A stretch of DNA of 64,000 nt from NCBI RefSeq assembly GCF_003073045.1, contig NC_037596.1, positions 12,335,950 to 12,399,949 on the forward strand. The letters run 5' to 3'. The notes under the pieces were generated by a model, which searched no databases, had not been told where the DNA came from, and worked only from the letters and a program-made list of their open reading frames with translations. Numbering within the stretch: position 1 is the first letter of the stretch; the number at the start of each line of letters is the position of its first letter. This DNA is from Pomacea canaliculata. Its lineage: Eukaryota; Mollusca; Gastropoda; Architaenioglossa; Ampullariidae. Positions 12,071 to 23,099 of the stretch are shown one piece after another. The position numbers and the translations under genes were made by a program.

Positions 12071-15000
12071 CTAATTTTATCTAACTGACAAAACCAAATT
12101 GAAGCTGGTGACTTCATTTTTTTCAACGTGTATAAAAACAGCTTTAACATGTAAAATAGAAATATCAACTAAAATATTACAATAATAACTACATTTTATT
12201 TATTTATACAATAATGAAAAGCTAAATTACAATAATTGACTTAACCACTGTTTTCAGAGTTGTTGTATTACGCCTACGCCGATGAAGGATACTAGCATAC
12301 GAGCATCATTTGCATATCACATAGTATCAGAGCTGGATGGAAATGGAACTTTCAGCTGAGACGACTGGATAGTTTCACTCAGTCTATCAAACCAGGTTGT
12401 TGTTCCCTTTTTGTTTACTACACTTTTTCAAAAGTAAAAGTGAAAACGGCACAAAACAAAATTTTAATCTAAATATTATATTTACAAAAATGACTTACTT
12501 GGTAAGTTTCCTCTTACATTTTCGTACGGATCACTGCTCCCATCTGTAGGCCTAAAAGTTTAATTAAAACAATAATTACGTGTGCATAGAATAAAGGCAT
12601 GCGCTGTTTCCACGAAATAGAGTTTGTATTTATGTAACTATTTTACAGTTTGATAACTCCATCTTGACCCATTAACAATTTTTCCTTTTCTTTCCCATTT
12701 TCTTAATGTTTCTATTCATTACAGCTAAATCAATTAAATAAGCTGACAGTAAAGTACTAAACGCATGTTTCTTTGCTTTGGAATGAAAAAAAATGAGCAA
12801 GTGTAAGACTCAGAGAGAAAGGGGGTTTGTATGTGGACAGATACATTTGCAGCCTTGATCACAGTTTTTCAAATGATTTGCATACCCTAGCAGATTCTTG
12901 TTAGATATCACAATATCATCTGGCATTTTCTGAACATTGCTTATGTTGCGAAGGCCCGTGTCTGTTGTTGTTTGGAATTTTTTGTAAAGGTTCATGAGTT
13001 GTATAGGGCACTATACAAATTTGCTGTATTATTATTATTGTTTTTATCATTGTTGTTATTGTTATTGTTATTATTATCATTATTATCATCATTATCAATA
13101 TTAAGGCCTAGAAATCCAGGACTGGATCTCTAAATGCTCAGAGAAAAAACAGGAGAAGAAAACAGACGAATCAGGACGGAAATTGTCTTTTTTGGCTGAA
13201 ATAAAGAGTCAGAGATAGCATGGTTCACGTAAAAACATGACATCCATTTTGGAAATTTTAGACTGTTTATTTTTTGGTCACTAACATCTGGCACAGAGAT
13301 GGACAAATATTAACAGATAAATGAATCAAGGAAATGCATTTCAAGTAGGTATATGCATAGTTTGGAGTGGGAGAAAGCAAAATGCAGTCATATGCTAAGA
13401 AATAGTGGTAAATTATACAAAGGTACATTCTTTTGAAAACCTCTTTATAACATTTGTAATGTTGTATAACATATCATGGGTATTAAGCATTCCCTGGAAT
13501 CCATGGAAGACTTCATGTTGTCCATTCTGACATCCAAATGGTCCATCCTTTGTTCACAAAGCCACGGGGCCTTTACTCTGATTTATTTTAAATGCTGTTT
13601 TGTATGTGACAGTGATGTAAACATGGTGACATCACATTCTGAATGAAAAGGGAGAGTTGTTGATTAACAGTGAATTGAGTAGAATTAGGCCGTGCAAGAG
13701 AAGGGAGATAAACTGAAGACATGTACATTTTGTAGATATGAACATCATTGGCTAAGTTTTGAAAATGTTTGACATAATTACAATTTAATTTGTTCTGGAA
13801 ATTGGTACATGATAAGTATGTATATCTACTTCTCTTGTAATGAAAGTCAGTCAACAGAAAAATACGATCTCGAAATGAAATTTTGCTATGAAGTTTGAAT
13901 AATGTCTGAAAAAACCTGTGATTTGTACACTTGGCAGTGTGAGAGAAGATGACGAATACCCTTTTACCTCTGTACTACTTTCGTAGGGGAGAACACTTTG
14001 AGTCCACACACCCTGTGTAAAAAGAAACCACAACTACATCGAGTAGAATACCCTGCTATACCCCTGTTAGTGAAATACATAGGGGTAATACAGAGCCAAT
14101 CATACATATAAACATATGAGACCGACACAAACAATTCTACAGTAAAAATCAACGCGTAAGGTAAGTTCCTCATTTCATTATATCAGTATATGTATGTGTG
14201 TGTGTTAAAATAATCTATGCATAAAGACAAGTTTTTAAATGCCCATGAACATAAGTGTCTGTAGTTGTATTTGCACATGGAAACAGACACTTTACCAAAG
14301 TTTATGTTAAAAATTTCTCTGCATAAGACTAAGCTTTTATCTCTTTATACAAGGAAGCCAGTTCTTCATAAAACATTTGTCACCCTAGAGTCAAAACTTT
14401 CTTACTTTCTTTTTAAATATCTTGGTCTAAGCTACTTCATCGTTTTGTTGTGCTTTTACTCTTTACAGAATGTTTAATGCAAATAATAAAAACGTTTCAT
14501 GCCTTCATGCTTTGCTACCAGTCTATTATCACCAATCCTTATATCAGACAAGTCATATTCTTTATAATTCATTTTATTCTGCTTATTACTACATCACTTT
14601 TCCCTGTCGTTTATTCTTTTATCATGCACAGACAAGTCGACAGAAAAACAGAATAAGGATAAGAAAAAAAAAGATCATACGATTTTTACTGTGGGTATAA
14701 CTAGCCTTTTTACGGTGGGAAAATAACTAAATTTAAAAATCGTATTCATTCTTTTAATAACAAGGTTAGCACTTATCTCTCCATGTAACGACTAGCAGTA
14801 CTCACTGGTTATCTCGGTGTTTATACCATGTTTATACTTATAAACTATGCTGTCGCTCTTTAGACGCACAATGCAAGTCGGATAACCTTTGGGATTATCC
14901 TCCACTTCTTCCCCCTAGTTTTATATCACTCACAAAACCACATTAGAGCTGGTGACTCTCTATATTTTTAACGTATATAAATAAAGCGATAACAAGCTAA

Positions 15001-18000
15001 AATAGAAATATATACTAAAATATTGCAATAAGCAATACTAAATAATAATACAAATAATACAATACTAAAAAGCTAAATTTAAAATAACTTAACCACTGTT
15101 TCAAGAGATTTTGTATTGAAACATTTAATTGTTAATTTTCTGAAAGTCCATTATTTCTTATGTTGAAAGTTAAATGTTAGAACTATGCCAGCCTTCATAT
15201 GTCTTTCCATGTATCCAATTTTATGTACCGGGCCTTTTATAACAGTTTCTTTAGTATTCACAAAAATATATTTAACCAGTGAAACGTGCGCACCTTCCTC
15301 TGCCCAGAGTCTCACGCGCAAGTGGACTTCTATGGTTCTTGTTTGCAGAGACATACGAAGTTTCGGTTCTGTTACATGAGTGAATAATAATAATCATAAT
15401 CATCATAATCATAATCATAAAAAATACTAAATTTGTAAAGAGCATACTTACACCCCTAAGGAGCACGCTCTTAGCGCTTAAGAATAAGAACAAAACATGG
15501 ACAGCATACGAGGGACAGGAAAAACAAACAAATAACATATGAGCTAGAAATGAATAAACAACCGCACTAAACGAAGAATAAAATAAATGTAGATGGCCAC
15601 GTTATAATTGTTCTTACTATAACAAAGCTTTGTGTGACTTGACTAATAAGTCTGGGTATTATACTCGTTATCTGTGGCCGGGAATCGTCTGTAAGGATCA
15701 TGTACGAGCGTTTGCTAGTCATATCCGCTGTGGATTAAGTGTGTACTTACTATTCACGCTGAATATTCGACCTTCGCCCATGATCCTCTTCTAAAGTCTC
15801 TTAGGCCGGTGTCAACACAAGGAAACAAACTTTCTCAGGAAATCCTTCTCACAAACAGTGGTCTTCTGTTGCTGAGAAAGTCAAGTATGATTCCATAGAA
15901 CAGACTTTTATTTTACTACAGAAATAGCAATTCAGTTTCTCACTCATTATCTCTCAGTCAAAAGTAAAAACTTTTATCTACATATCTTTAGTTAGTACTT
16001 TTGAAAGTTTTATTAGACAACACACTGTAGGTTTTTAGTTCTTATTAGCTTTAAATTCTGTGTACCTTATGTATACTATTCGTGAACCTTTTACGTCTTA
16101 TACATAAATGTTATATATATATATGTTTAACCCTAACCCTTAAAGCAAATCCGTCGTTAATTTCTTTATTCTTCTGTCCACTCCTGCAAACTTTTCGCCA
16201 AAAAAAAAGGAATCATGTTAATAAAATTTAATGTAGAAAACATGCAGTAAAGATAAGAAACTTGATAAAATGTTCACGGGACTATTTTTTTCAAATCTTT
16301 ATTTCTGAGAATTTGTATTGGGAATATCAAAATGTAAATCTTTTGAGCCCAATTAAACAGGATTATACAGTTAAAACCTCGATTGTCACTTTAGTGAGAA
16401 CTGAAAATACAAGGGTTACAATTTCACCTCTATGCCATTCTGCCATCCGACTTTATTTCAGGAAGCCTTGTTTCCTTCTCTTCTATCATCTCTCTCACTT
16501 TGTAGTGTGAATTGCTTCGAGCTGAAGGTCGTCATTTTCTACCAACAAACTATTCAATCAAGTAAGCATACTAAGAGAAAACCTAGTAACCATACTAGGA
16601 GCGAACCTATGTATTTCATATGCCAAGAATTTTCACACGTTTATTAGTTGATTAAAATCCCTCGATACATGATTTATTTACGAAAAAAAAAGTTTTTGGA
16701 GAAAATTATTTCAAGACTTCATTGATAAGTCTAGATGTTAATTATGTTTGAAATAGATAGATACCATGAAAATTAAATGTACTTACCAAAGAAAGATGTC
16801 GCTGGCGTTTTCCATTCCTCATACCACGGACGCGTACAAACATCCAATATGTCTGTCGGTGTTCATACTAAGCGGTGACTTATATGAATTATAGTAAATA
16901 CACTCGTGGGGAACAGGGAGGGTTAAGTTTCTCTTCATTTAACCCTGGGGCGCATAGATCGTACTTGATGATGTGCATTGAACAACAGTTTAATACGAAC
17001 TCGTCTGATATCGCACTTTAGATACATAAAGCAAGTCGGATATTCTCTGGGGTTCTCCGCTACTTCTTTGCTGCCCCTCCCCCTAATTTTACTTAATTCA
17101 CAAAAACAAAACAGAGCTGGTGACTCTGTCATTTCAAAATGTATACATACAGCAATTACAAACAAAGACAGAAATCGACACAACAAAATATTTTAAAAGT
17201 TAGCTATTGCTAATTTGAACAAAACTGTGTGTGTTTACTTCTTAAAATTAGAACTAACAGTATTCAGGTATTATTAGAGCCATCTTATTGGCTACATTTA
17301 AAGTCATTACCTTTTTTAAAAATCGTATCATATCTTTGCACTTTGACCTTTCTATTGGCACAAATACCAGCAACAGCGATCAAAGCTACAGCAGCCACAA
17401 TGCCGCACACGAGTTCGATGTTTATTGTTGTCCCTGAAGTTAGCTCTGGTGCTGAAACAACAAAATAATTCTATTTCCTGATACAGATCATGTTTTCATG
17501 TACATTGACATTGGTAGTTTAACATTACAGATTTATTTAGTCAGACTTTATTCTATCAATATGATCACACTAAAAAAAATCAAAAACAAAACAGAAACAG
17601 CTTTTTTTATTAGCGTTAGAACACATTTTTAAAAACTACAGTAAATATAAAAAATTAATCATCTATCATGTTTCAAAGGTGACAGTCATAAAGATGATGA
17701 TTTTAAAAAATACTAGTGGAGTACATGTCTCAAATAGTATACCAAGTATATGCAAACGTATTCTTAATTTTGCGTTATTGTTGAGATACCATTACTGATA
17801 TTATTCTAACTAACAGTAATTAAGTATAGCCTTGCAGTTCTTAACTGTACCTTTTAACCGTCCAAATTGCTAAATATTGCACGACAAAACAAATGCACAT
17901 CGATACCTCGACTGTGTGCAAAAAGAGTTGATTTTCTTACTCTTACTAACCTTTACTTTTCTAACTTATGTCTAAAATCTCTTTCGTTAACCTAAACAAC

Positions 18001-21000
18001 TGGCCAAAATTAATCCTTAGTAATAGGTATCTTTTTAATCGTGTACTTACTTGACTCATCTAACACAATGAAAGTTGTGTTGGAAGAGCCCCAGTCATTG
18101 CTTAGTATCAATGTCCAGTTTCCACGGAAACTGTCGTCTCTCTCGAGCTGAAGACTTAGGACGAGGTCAGGTGGATTCCCAGTAAGGATGCAGTTCACTT
18201 CCCTAGTGTTGTTTTCTTGTAAAGTGAGTAATGTCAAGAGGCATCCATTGACTGCTGTGGTGTGAGCCTTGACACCAAACGTTACAGTGTCAACACCATG
18301 ATTGATGATTTTCGTTGACTTGTAAACAAACTGAGGACGACCTGCAACAGTTCAAAGAACACACACTTTTTTACAACTTATATAACTACAGTACTTATTT
18401 CAAACTTAACGAAATTTGTATTAAGAATATAAATCATTATGAATTGTTTCATTATGAAATGTGATTACGGTGTACATACATTTTAAAACTGACAGCTTTG
18501 TTGCCAGATTTCATTATATAATAAAAATGTATATTTTTGTCAACAACTTTTATCTGACGTTTCAGGCTAAATGCATTAAATTATAAAACTACGTTTTCTT
18601 TTTAAAAAATACTATCGTGCAAAATGTCCCTGTCTAGCTAAGAATTTATTTATTAATATAAATAATTTTCAGATATATCAAAATCAAAATCAAATCAAAA
18701 TCAAAACAGACTTTATTGTCTGTCCAGGAGACCCAGGACAGAAATTTGTCTTCGCTCACAAGGGCAGGCATACAGACGTTTAACACACAATTAGGAGTAA
18801 AAGTTAGGAGTAAAAAAGTGTAGATTGCACCAGTCCATCAAAGCAGTTTATGTTTATCCTAACAACAAACCTTGGGTGACCAAGGGCCTAAAAGCAGTGG
18901 GTAACAAAAAGAAACGTGTGTTCATCACTGGTTCTGCCCACGACAGAAACTTGGTACATAGAGAGGTCCGTGATGCTATCCGTTGGGTCAAGGTGAATCA
19001 CAAGTCAAAAATCGAGTCTCAGTTTGCTACAGGTAACATCCGAGTAGCTTGGCAGGGGCTCAATAACATGGCTAATATTGATGATCGGAGTAAGGGGTCG
19101 TAAGCCAAAATCTCGATCTCAGGCGTTGAGAGTACGGCCATGCGTAATGCTCTTAATGCTTTCTTTGCTCGTTTTGAGTCTCATGACTTCTCAGTGCAGT
19201 TTTACTTCTCAGTTTTACATGTAAGAGTTTCAATGAGCACTTTGTTTGTCATTGTATGTTGAAGCATTTTTAAGAAACCTATGGCCAGTATTATTGTCCT
19301 GTGGGCAATAAAACAAAATTTGAGTTTCATCTTCAGTGGATCCTACAAATAATCGACAGTCATGTATGTTAAGAGCGTTCTGATTATAAATAAATCGGTT
19401 CTTGTGAATATTGATGTCACTGACTCCCAATCGAAAACAAACCAAAGCATCCCTAAACATTTTACATTTACATGTTCAAAGTATAGCTCTGGAGTGAGAA
19501 CATTTTTAATTCTGCGAAACCGGGGTACATTTGAACACCATGTTTGCCATCAGGAAATATTTTCTCAGTTATTTCGTTTATAGTAAGTGAGAATAATTTG
19601 GGGTTAGCTACATCCTTGTCGGACGCCTCGAGGGCAATAAAAAAAAATTCAGTGAGTTCGTTATTCGTTCGAATACATGCCTTTAGACAATCCTACATTC
19701 ATATTATTGCTTTAGTAAATAGTAGAGATGTTTTAGAATTAATTATAGTGCTCTTAGTAATGTTGCATGATGGACAGAGTCATACGCCCATTTTAAGTCC
19801 ATAAAACAAGCACGGAGTTTGGCTGGTTTACTGAGCTATCTTTTAATCGCTCATACAATGAAAATATATGGTCTGCTGTTGAGTAGCCCTTCCTAAGACC
19901 TGCTTTGGTTTCAGGTAAAAGCTTGTTTTCTTCTAGCCAATGGTAAAATCTTATAGTTACTATTTCCTACTGCGATACGTACCTCGCTCTCTCTGATGGT
20001 CTCGTCAAGTTACTCTATTCCAGGCCGATTATCAAAATTAAAAAAAAACAAACTTCAGGTATATGAGGGTTATCATCCTAGATAGTAGACACATGGAAAC
20101 TGTCGAGACTACTAAAATTGTTCACCAAAGAACGTATAAAGAACATAAGTCAAGGCAAGAAAATGTTTTGTTGCAGGTCGCCCTCTTTTTAAGTGTACTT
20201 TTAAAATACAGTATTTTTCGGTGTGCTGATATGTTGGCTACTATTCTCTATTACCTAATAATATATTTTTTGTGAGAGTGGTAGAGCTACTGTTGCCAGT
20301 AGAACGAGAATCGTAGTTCCTGTGTTTATATTATACGTTAGAGCAAACGTGGACCTATTTATCTCAGCAGTAGTCAGCCGGCATGATAGTAAAAATACTC
20401 CTTAATATCGGAACACAATAAAAAAATACCTTGTGCATTGTAAGTAAATGGATATAATATTTACAGTTTTATTTAAGAGTAGCTTTAATTGTATTCCCCG
20501 AAGTCAGAAATATTTTAAATACTCAACTTTCAGACTGGGCTATATATAGTACACTGCTGACGTCAGCTTACGTTAGCAGCAGCTAAAGTAATGTGTGTAT
20601 CAACAATGAATTTATTTATGTGACAAAACTCTGTCGACATACAGTCCATAAAAGCCCGACTCTTTTCTTTTACACATAATTCAAAGGCCCATTAGTTCGA
20701 ATTTTAGAGGAAGAAAATTACACTCAATAGCAAACACAAATACAAACGTACACAATCGAAGACACGCAAAGGCAAAACCTCCTTAGAACTATTTTCATAA
20801 AGCCTTGTACATAAACGGGATCTCACACATATCTCCATGCTCATATGAATGCAGGACGAGTAGCCCAAGACTGTGTAAAATACTAGTAAACATAAAAGAT
20901 TGTTTACTTACACTTGACGAGTATTGCCATGGACATATTATGTTGCGACCCGTTGCCTTCACACCTGACGACTGGCCAGTCATCTTCACACCGGGCAGTA

Positions 21001-22968
21001 AGAGAGTAGCTAAGGTGTCCTTCAGAACTAGAGGAATTCAGCTTAGCTCCATGTTTATCCAGCAAATAGAAGAGACCTGGGGGATTGCCCTTCTCAAAGA
21101 AGCAGGAAACACTAACCACCTTGTCCTCATCGATGATGACATTATCGCCCCCGTCCACAGTCAGACTCTTGACATTGGGTGGGTCTGCACACACACACAA
21201 CAGGAAAATATGACAAGGGGAATATAATAACAAACCAACATGGTGTGTAACTGTGTATATGCTTTTCTATTTTCTATGCACCTCAAATTTACGGAAGCTC
21301 CAGCAACCACTCAGCTAGTCTAGGTAAAGATTTGTAGATGTGAATAATTATTGGGATGATTATTATGTCGATAAATTATTAAAGTAACATTTTTGGTACT
21401 GTTAATTTATTTAAGTCTAATTTTGGTGTAAATAGTTTAGTGTGATCAATATGCTTGATTAACTATTTAATTTAGGAATAAAGGTTGAATGCGGTTTAGG
21501 CACTCGAACAAAAGCATGTATATAAGAGTAACCTACAAAGGACAAGATTCAGCTGAGAAAAAACGAGGCCAGCTTCAATATGAAACTTCGCTGGTATTAC
21601 TCATAACAACAATCCACACAATGCTTGTTCATCTTTAAACTCTCCTGTCTTCGTCTGAAGAATCACGATACCGTTAGTTCTGATTACTTGATTTCTCTTT
21701 GCCTTTTTTCTATTTTTCTTTGTTTAGTCATCAGTCTTGTTGTTTAGCCTTCCGTCATTAGTATGTTGTCCATGTCTCGTTCTTATCTCAAGCGATAATA
21801 GCACACTGCTTACGAGCGTAGGTGTGCTCTATATAAATCATTTCTTTATTGTTATTATTATTATTATTATCTTTTTGTTTTTGTAGGTATGAACTCTTGG
21901 TCCGTGCGTGTCGCGTGTCAGTGATTGTAATTACGAAGTCAGCCCTAATATAGTATATAATATAGCTTAATATGTGAAATTATTACTTACACAACACCTC
22001 AACATGTATCAGTCGGGTAGGTTTGGGATCCCCACCTCTGCCAGTGGAGATTATCATCGCACTCAGTGACCTGGTGACGACCTGAGAGATGTAGATGTCT
22101 AAAGCCACCACAGAGCTGCTCACGTGTCGTTGTTCCCAGTAGCAGGTGACTCCTGTCCTTCCACTCACGTCCTTCTTAAACTCGTTAAAGTTTTTGTCGT
22201 AGACAAATATACATGCAGTTCTCAGAGAGTTTCCTTCACATACTTGATAATCAGCGTTAAGTGTGTCTGTAACATCAGGACTTGCCATAACGTTGATGGT
22301 GTAGTTGATATTGATAAAACTTTTTTCTTCTTTACTCAGGCCTTCGGTAAACTTAGAAAACCCACCTGCAAACAAAAAAAGATTCTTTCTTCAAAAAGTT
22401 TTAAGATTCATAAAGAATATATGGAATGTTTCATTGAATGTAAATTGTAAAGATGTTCATTTTAATATGTGATATCCCAAGAAGAGCGAGAGTATAGAAA
22501 GTGCCTTTAGAATATATTTGTTCTCTACCTATGAAGGAATGTTACCATCGAGCGTTTGAATTTCACAAAATCTCTTGCATTTTATGCTAATTTAGACACG
22601 CTATGCTGATTACTGTTGACTAGCCATAAATAGCACATGCATTTGAGTTAAAAATCTGAACACTGTAAAGAAAAACAAGACTTAATACCATTAATAATCT
22701 TTTGTGTCATAATGTTATTAAATCTTATCATTTTAATCATTTCATTTTAAAATCAAGTTTCGAATTTTTTTGCAAGCTTTTTCCACGTCAATCATCTTCG
22801 ATAAGAGTAAATAATGATCTGGAATACTTTCATTATTAAAATTAATTTTTAAAAACCTGTCAAGAAAATAAGATTGTAGTAGTCACTCTTCTTACAGGTC
22901 AGAAAAAGCGCTCCTTTCATCAGTGTGAGAAGAATCACAAATGCACAGCAAAGCTTAAAGGTGTTCAT
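11961..22968 (-). CDS. Gene A: type I membrane protein with three Ig-like exons
   Basis: Exons in order of transcription: 22968-22896 (signal peptide), 22365-21991 (V-like domain), 21184-20912 (C2-type Ig), 18341-18051 (Ig-like), 17451-17311 (transmembrane), then candidate tail exons 15476-15452, 12551-12499 and 12070-11961. The first five are well supported: each has an AG acceptor and GTAAG or GTAATG donor, the frame is open through every junction, and all internal junctions are phase 1. The predicted ectodomain is about 310 residues with several N-glycosylation sequons. The TM exon reads ELVCGIVAAVALIAVAGIC followed by NRKVKVQRYDTI. Gene B (exons 1-3) and gene E (exons 4-5) are paralogs. 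The tail is less certain but stays open through three further exons. A cell-surface recognition or immune receptor is inferred; no ligand can be named. Confidence 0.7.
12499..12551 (-). CDS. Gene A candidate tail exon with DPYENV motif
   Basis: The 53-bp exon has a TTTTAG acceptor and GTAAGTCATT donor. Its only open frame gives PTDGSSDPYENVRGNLP and requires phase 2 entry, as the micro-exon supplies. YENV matches both the YxN preference of Grb2-type SH2 domains and a YxxV motif. The duplicated gene E lacks this region because of a 3.07-kb deletion. Splice sites are good, but the exon has no paralogous support in the window. Confidence 0.4.
13015..13105. repeat. ATT/ATC microsatellite
   Basis: Runs of TTATTATTATT, then TTGTTAT and TTATCAT units. 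It sits at the start of the second unit of the older ~5-kb duplication. Confidence 0.8.
13106..15440. other. Duplicated block within the gene A 3' region
   Basis: Sequence paralogous to 6840-10300 and to 58600-60900. Other than the cassette at 14792-14914, no supported exon is seen. Confidence 0.4.
14792..14914 (-). other. Third copy of the tail cassette
   Basis: On the minus strand it starts after ACTAG with a GGGG run and reads GEEVEDNPKGYPTCIVRLKS in one frame, ending at a TAG at 14792-14794. In the frame favoured for the 12.0-kb copy it has an internal TAA. It joins parts similar to the 12.0-kb and 11.85-kb cassettes without the intervening sequence, so it looks like a rearranged relic. 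Confidence 0.3.
15452..15476 (-). CDS. Gene A candidate 25-bp micro-exon
   Basis: On the minus strand an acceptor (TTCTTATTCTTAAG) is followed by 25 bases and then GTAAGTATGC. Entered from the TM exon in phase 1 it reads ALRACSLG and leaves two bases, exactly the phase needed by the next proposed exon at 12551. Gene E has the same 25-bp unit with both sites intact and one conservative change. It mirrors the 28-bp phase 1-to-2 micro-exon of the plus-strand genes. No transcript evidence is available. Confidence 0.4.
16787..16867 (-). CDS. Possible tail exon cassette (YEHRQTYW)
   Basis: The 81-bp segment is open as YEHRQTYWMFVRVRGMRNGK and ends at GTAAGTAC. Related segments with a donor at the same place lie at 11784-11875 (GTAGGT) and 62231-62311 (GTAAGT). 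The acceptor gives a phase that does not fit gene A's TM exon directly, so it may be an alternative exon, a relic or a non-coding repeat. I cannot place it in a gene model. Confidence 0.25.
16935..17082 (-). other. Tail-cassette paralog of the 12.0-kb terminal exon
   Basis: This minus-strand block matches 11984-12070 and, more weakly, 14792-14914 and about 60310-60380. Two frames stay open: one with AENPREYPTC and one with GEPQRISDLLY. The phase at the proposed acceptor does not fit gene A's TM exon in either frame. It is best described as one of several duplicated tail cassettes whose use is unknown. Confidence 0.35.
17311..17451 (-). CDS. Gene A exon 5, transmembrane exon
   Basis: The exon has 141 bp, acceptor TTGTTTCAG and donor GTAATGAC. 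It encodes TPELTSGTTINI, a span (ELVCGIVAAVALIAVAGIC) and a basic stop-transfer NRKVKVQRYDTIFKK. The YDTI sequence fits YxxI, which is seen in YxxPhi sorting signals and in half-ITAM motifs; gene E keeps it as YGTI. A signalling or sorting role is inference. Confidence 0.75.
18051..18341 (-). CDS. Gene A exon 4, Ig-like domain without the usual F-strand cysteine
   Basis: The exon has 291 bp, acceptor GTTGCAG and donor GTAAGTACAC, phase 1 to 1. The encoded domain starts CRPQFVYKSTKIINHG, includes VNCILTGNPPDLVLSL and ends GNWTLILSNDWGSSNTTFIV. The last part has the shape of an Ig F-G hairpin in which Trp or Thr replaces the Cys. Gene E has the same exon with only scattered substitutions. A third, truncated copy at 25388-25446 belongs to gene B. 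Confidence 0.8.
18660..19960. mobile_element. Two nested LINE fragments in opposite orientation, gene A intron
   Basis: The plus strand at 18830-19205 reads YPNNKPWVTKGLK and VAWQGLNNM, as in the linker before the RT of CR1- or Jockey-type LINEs, preceded by an AATCAAAATC repeat. The minus strand at 19960-19216 reads GLRKGYSTADHIF (RT) and CRLGVSDINIH with CPQ further on, as in the C terminus of another LINE; its RT core is deleted. Both are truncated. Confidence 0.6.
20912..21184 (-). CDS. Gene A exon 3, C2-type Ig domain
   Basis: The exon has 273 bp with phase 1 at both ends. The acceptor is a GT-rich tract ending in TGTGCAG and the donor is GTAAGTAAAC. It encodes one Ig domain: VSVSCFFEKGNPP (B-strand Cys and the GNPP turn of I/C2-set domains), LFYLLDK in place of the usual Trp strand, LSYSLTARCEDDWPVVRCEGNGS (F-strand Cys) and the G strand. 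Gene B carries a close copy. Confidence 0.8.
21991..22365 (-). CDS. Gene A exon 2, V-like Ig domain
   Basis: The exon has 375 bp, acceptor TTTGTTTGCAG and donor GTAAGTAATA. It encodes about 125 residues from CGFSKFTEGL to LIHVEVL. Cysteines lie in YQVCEGN, TACIFVY and VTCYWEQ; the CYW region looks like the C-terminal half of an extracellular Ig-like fold. It is nearly identical to gene B 29707-30084. The Ig assignment for this exon is less sure than for exon 3. Confidence 0.75.
22896..22968 (-). CDS. Gene A exon 1, signal peptide
   Basis: The 73-bp exon begins with ATG and encodes MNTFKLCCAFVILLTLMKGA and four more residues, a basic start followed by a hydrophobic core typical of secretory signals. 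The donor GTAAGAAG follows and leaves phase 1. Gene B's first exon has the same plan (MNT...LTKGVLLLT), which supports the start codon. Confidence 0.75.
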
Positions 22969-23074
22969 GGTGAAGTTCTCACTAAGGTCTAGTTGTTGCC
23001 CTCAACTGTCAATGAAGTTATAACAGGACAATTATCACAGTATCCAGAGTTCATCCAATCAGCCAGCCATCATC

Positions 23075-23094
23075 AGTTTCAGTTTCAGTTTCCG
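23075..23094 (-). promoter_or_regulatory. IRF/ISRE-like box upstream of gene A
   Basis: In the gene's orientation the sequence contains GAAACTGAAACTGAAACT, three GAAA repeats with 2-bp spacing, as in IRF-binding elements. It lies about 105-125 bp upstream of the ATG. The surrounding region is conserved in front of gene B. Confidence 0.45.
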
Positions 23095-23099
23095 TGTAT

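Larger units (their letters stand above)
6840..17100. repeat. Older nested tandem duplication of ~5 kb inside the left copy
   Basis: Blocks from 6840-12100 reappear, diverged, at 13106-17100: GGCCTAGAAATCCAGGACTG at 6844 and 13106; the 8450-9400 block at 13480-13900; 10300-11200 at 15600-16300; 11750-12100 at 16770-17100. The second unit starts just after an ATT/CAT microsatellite (13025-13100), a plausible breakpoint. Confidence 0.65.
150..18524. repeat. Left copy of the ~45-kb-period segmental duplication
   Basis: Aligns along its length with 44630-64000, which it continues past the window end. Offsets shift from about 44.5 kb (left) to 45.5 kb (right) because of insertions and deletions in each copy. 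Introns, intergenic DNA and an old LINE fragment are shared, so this is a genomic duplication rather than retrocopying. Confidence 0.85.

Noticed and set aside
16132..16144. CCCTAACCCT, telomere-like
   Set aside because: Only about two units, and the right copy has a changed sequence at this place.
20805..21227. 140-codon plus-strand frame
   Set aside because: Antisense of the gene A Ig exon; the minus strand has the Ig signature and splice sites. The same holds for 26110-26568 and 22124-22450.
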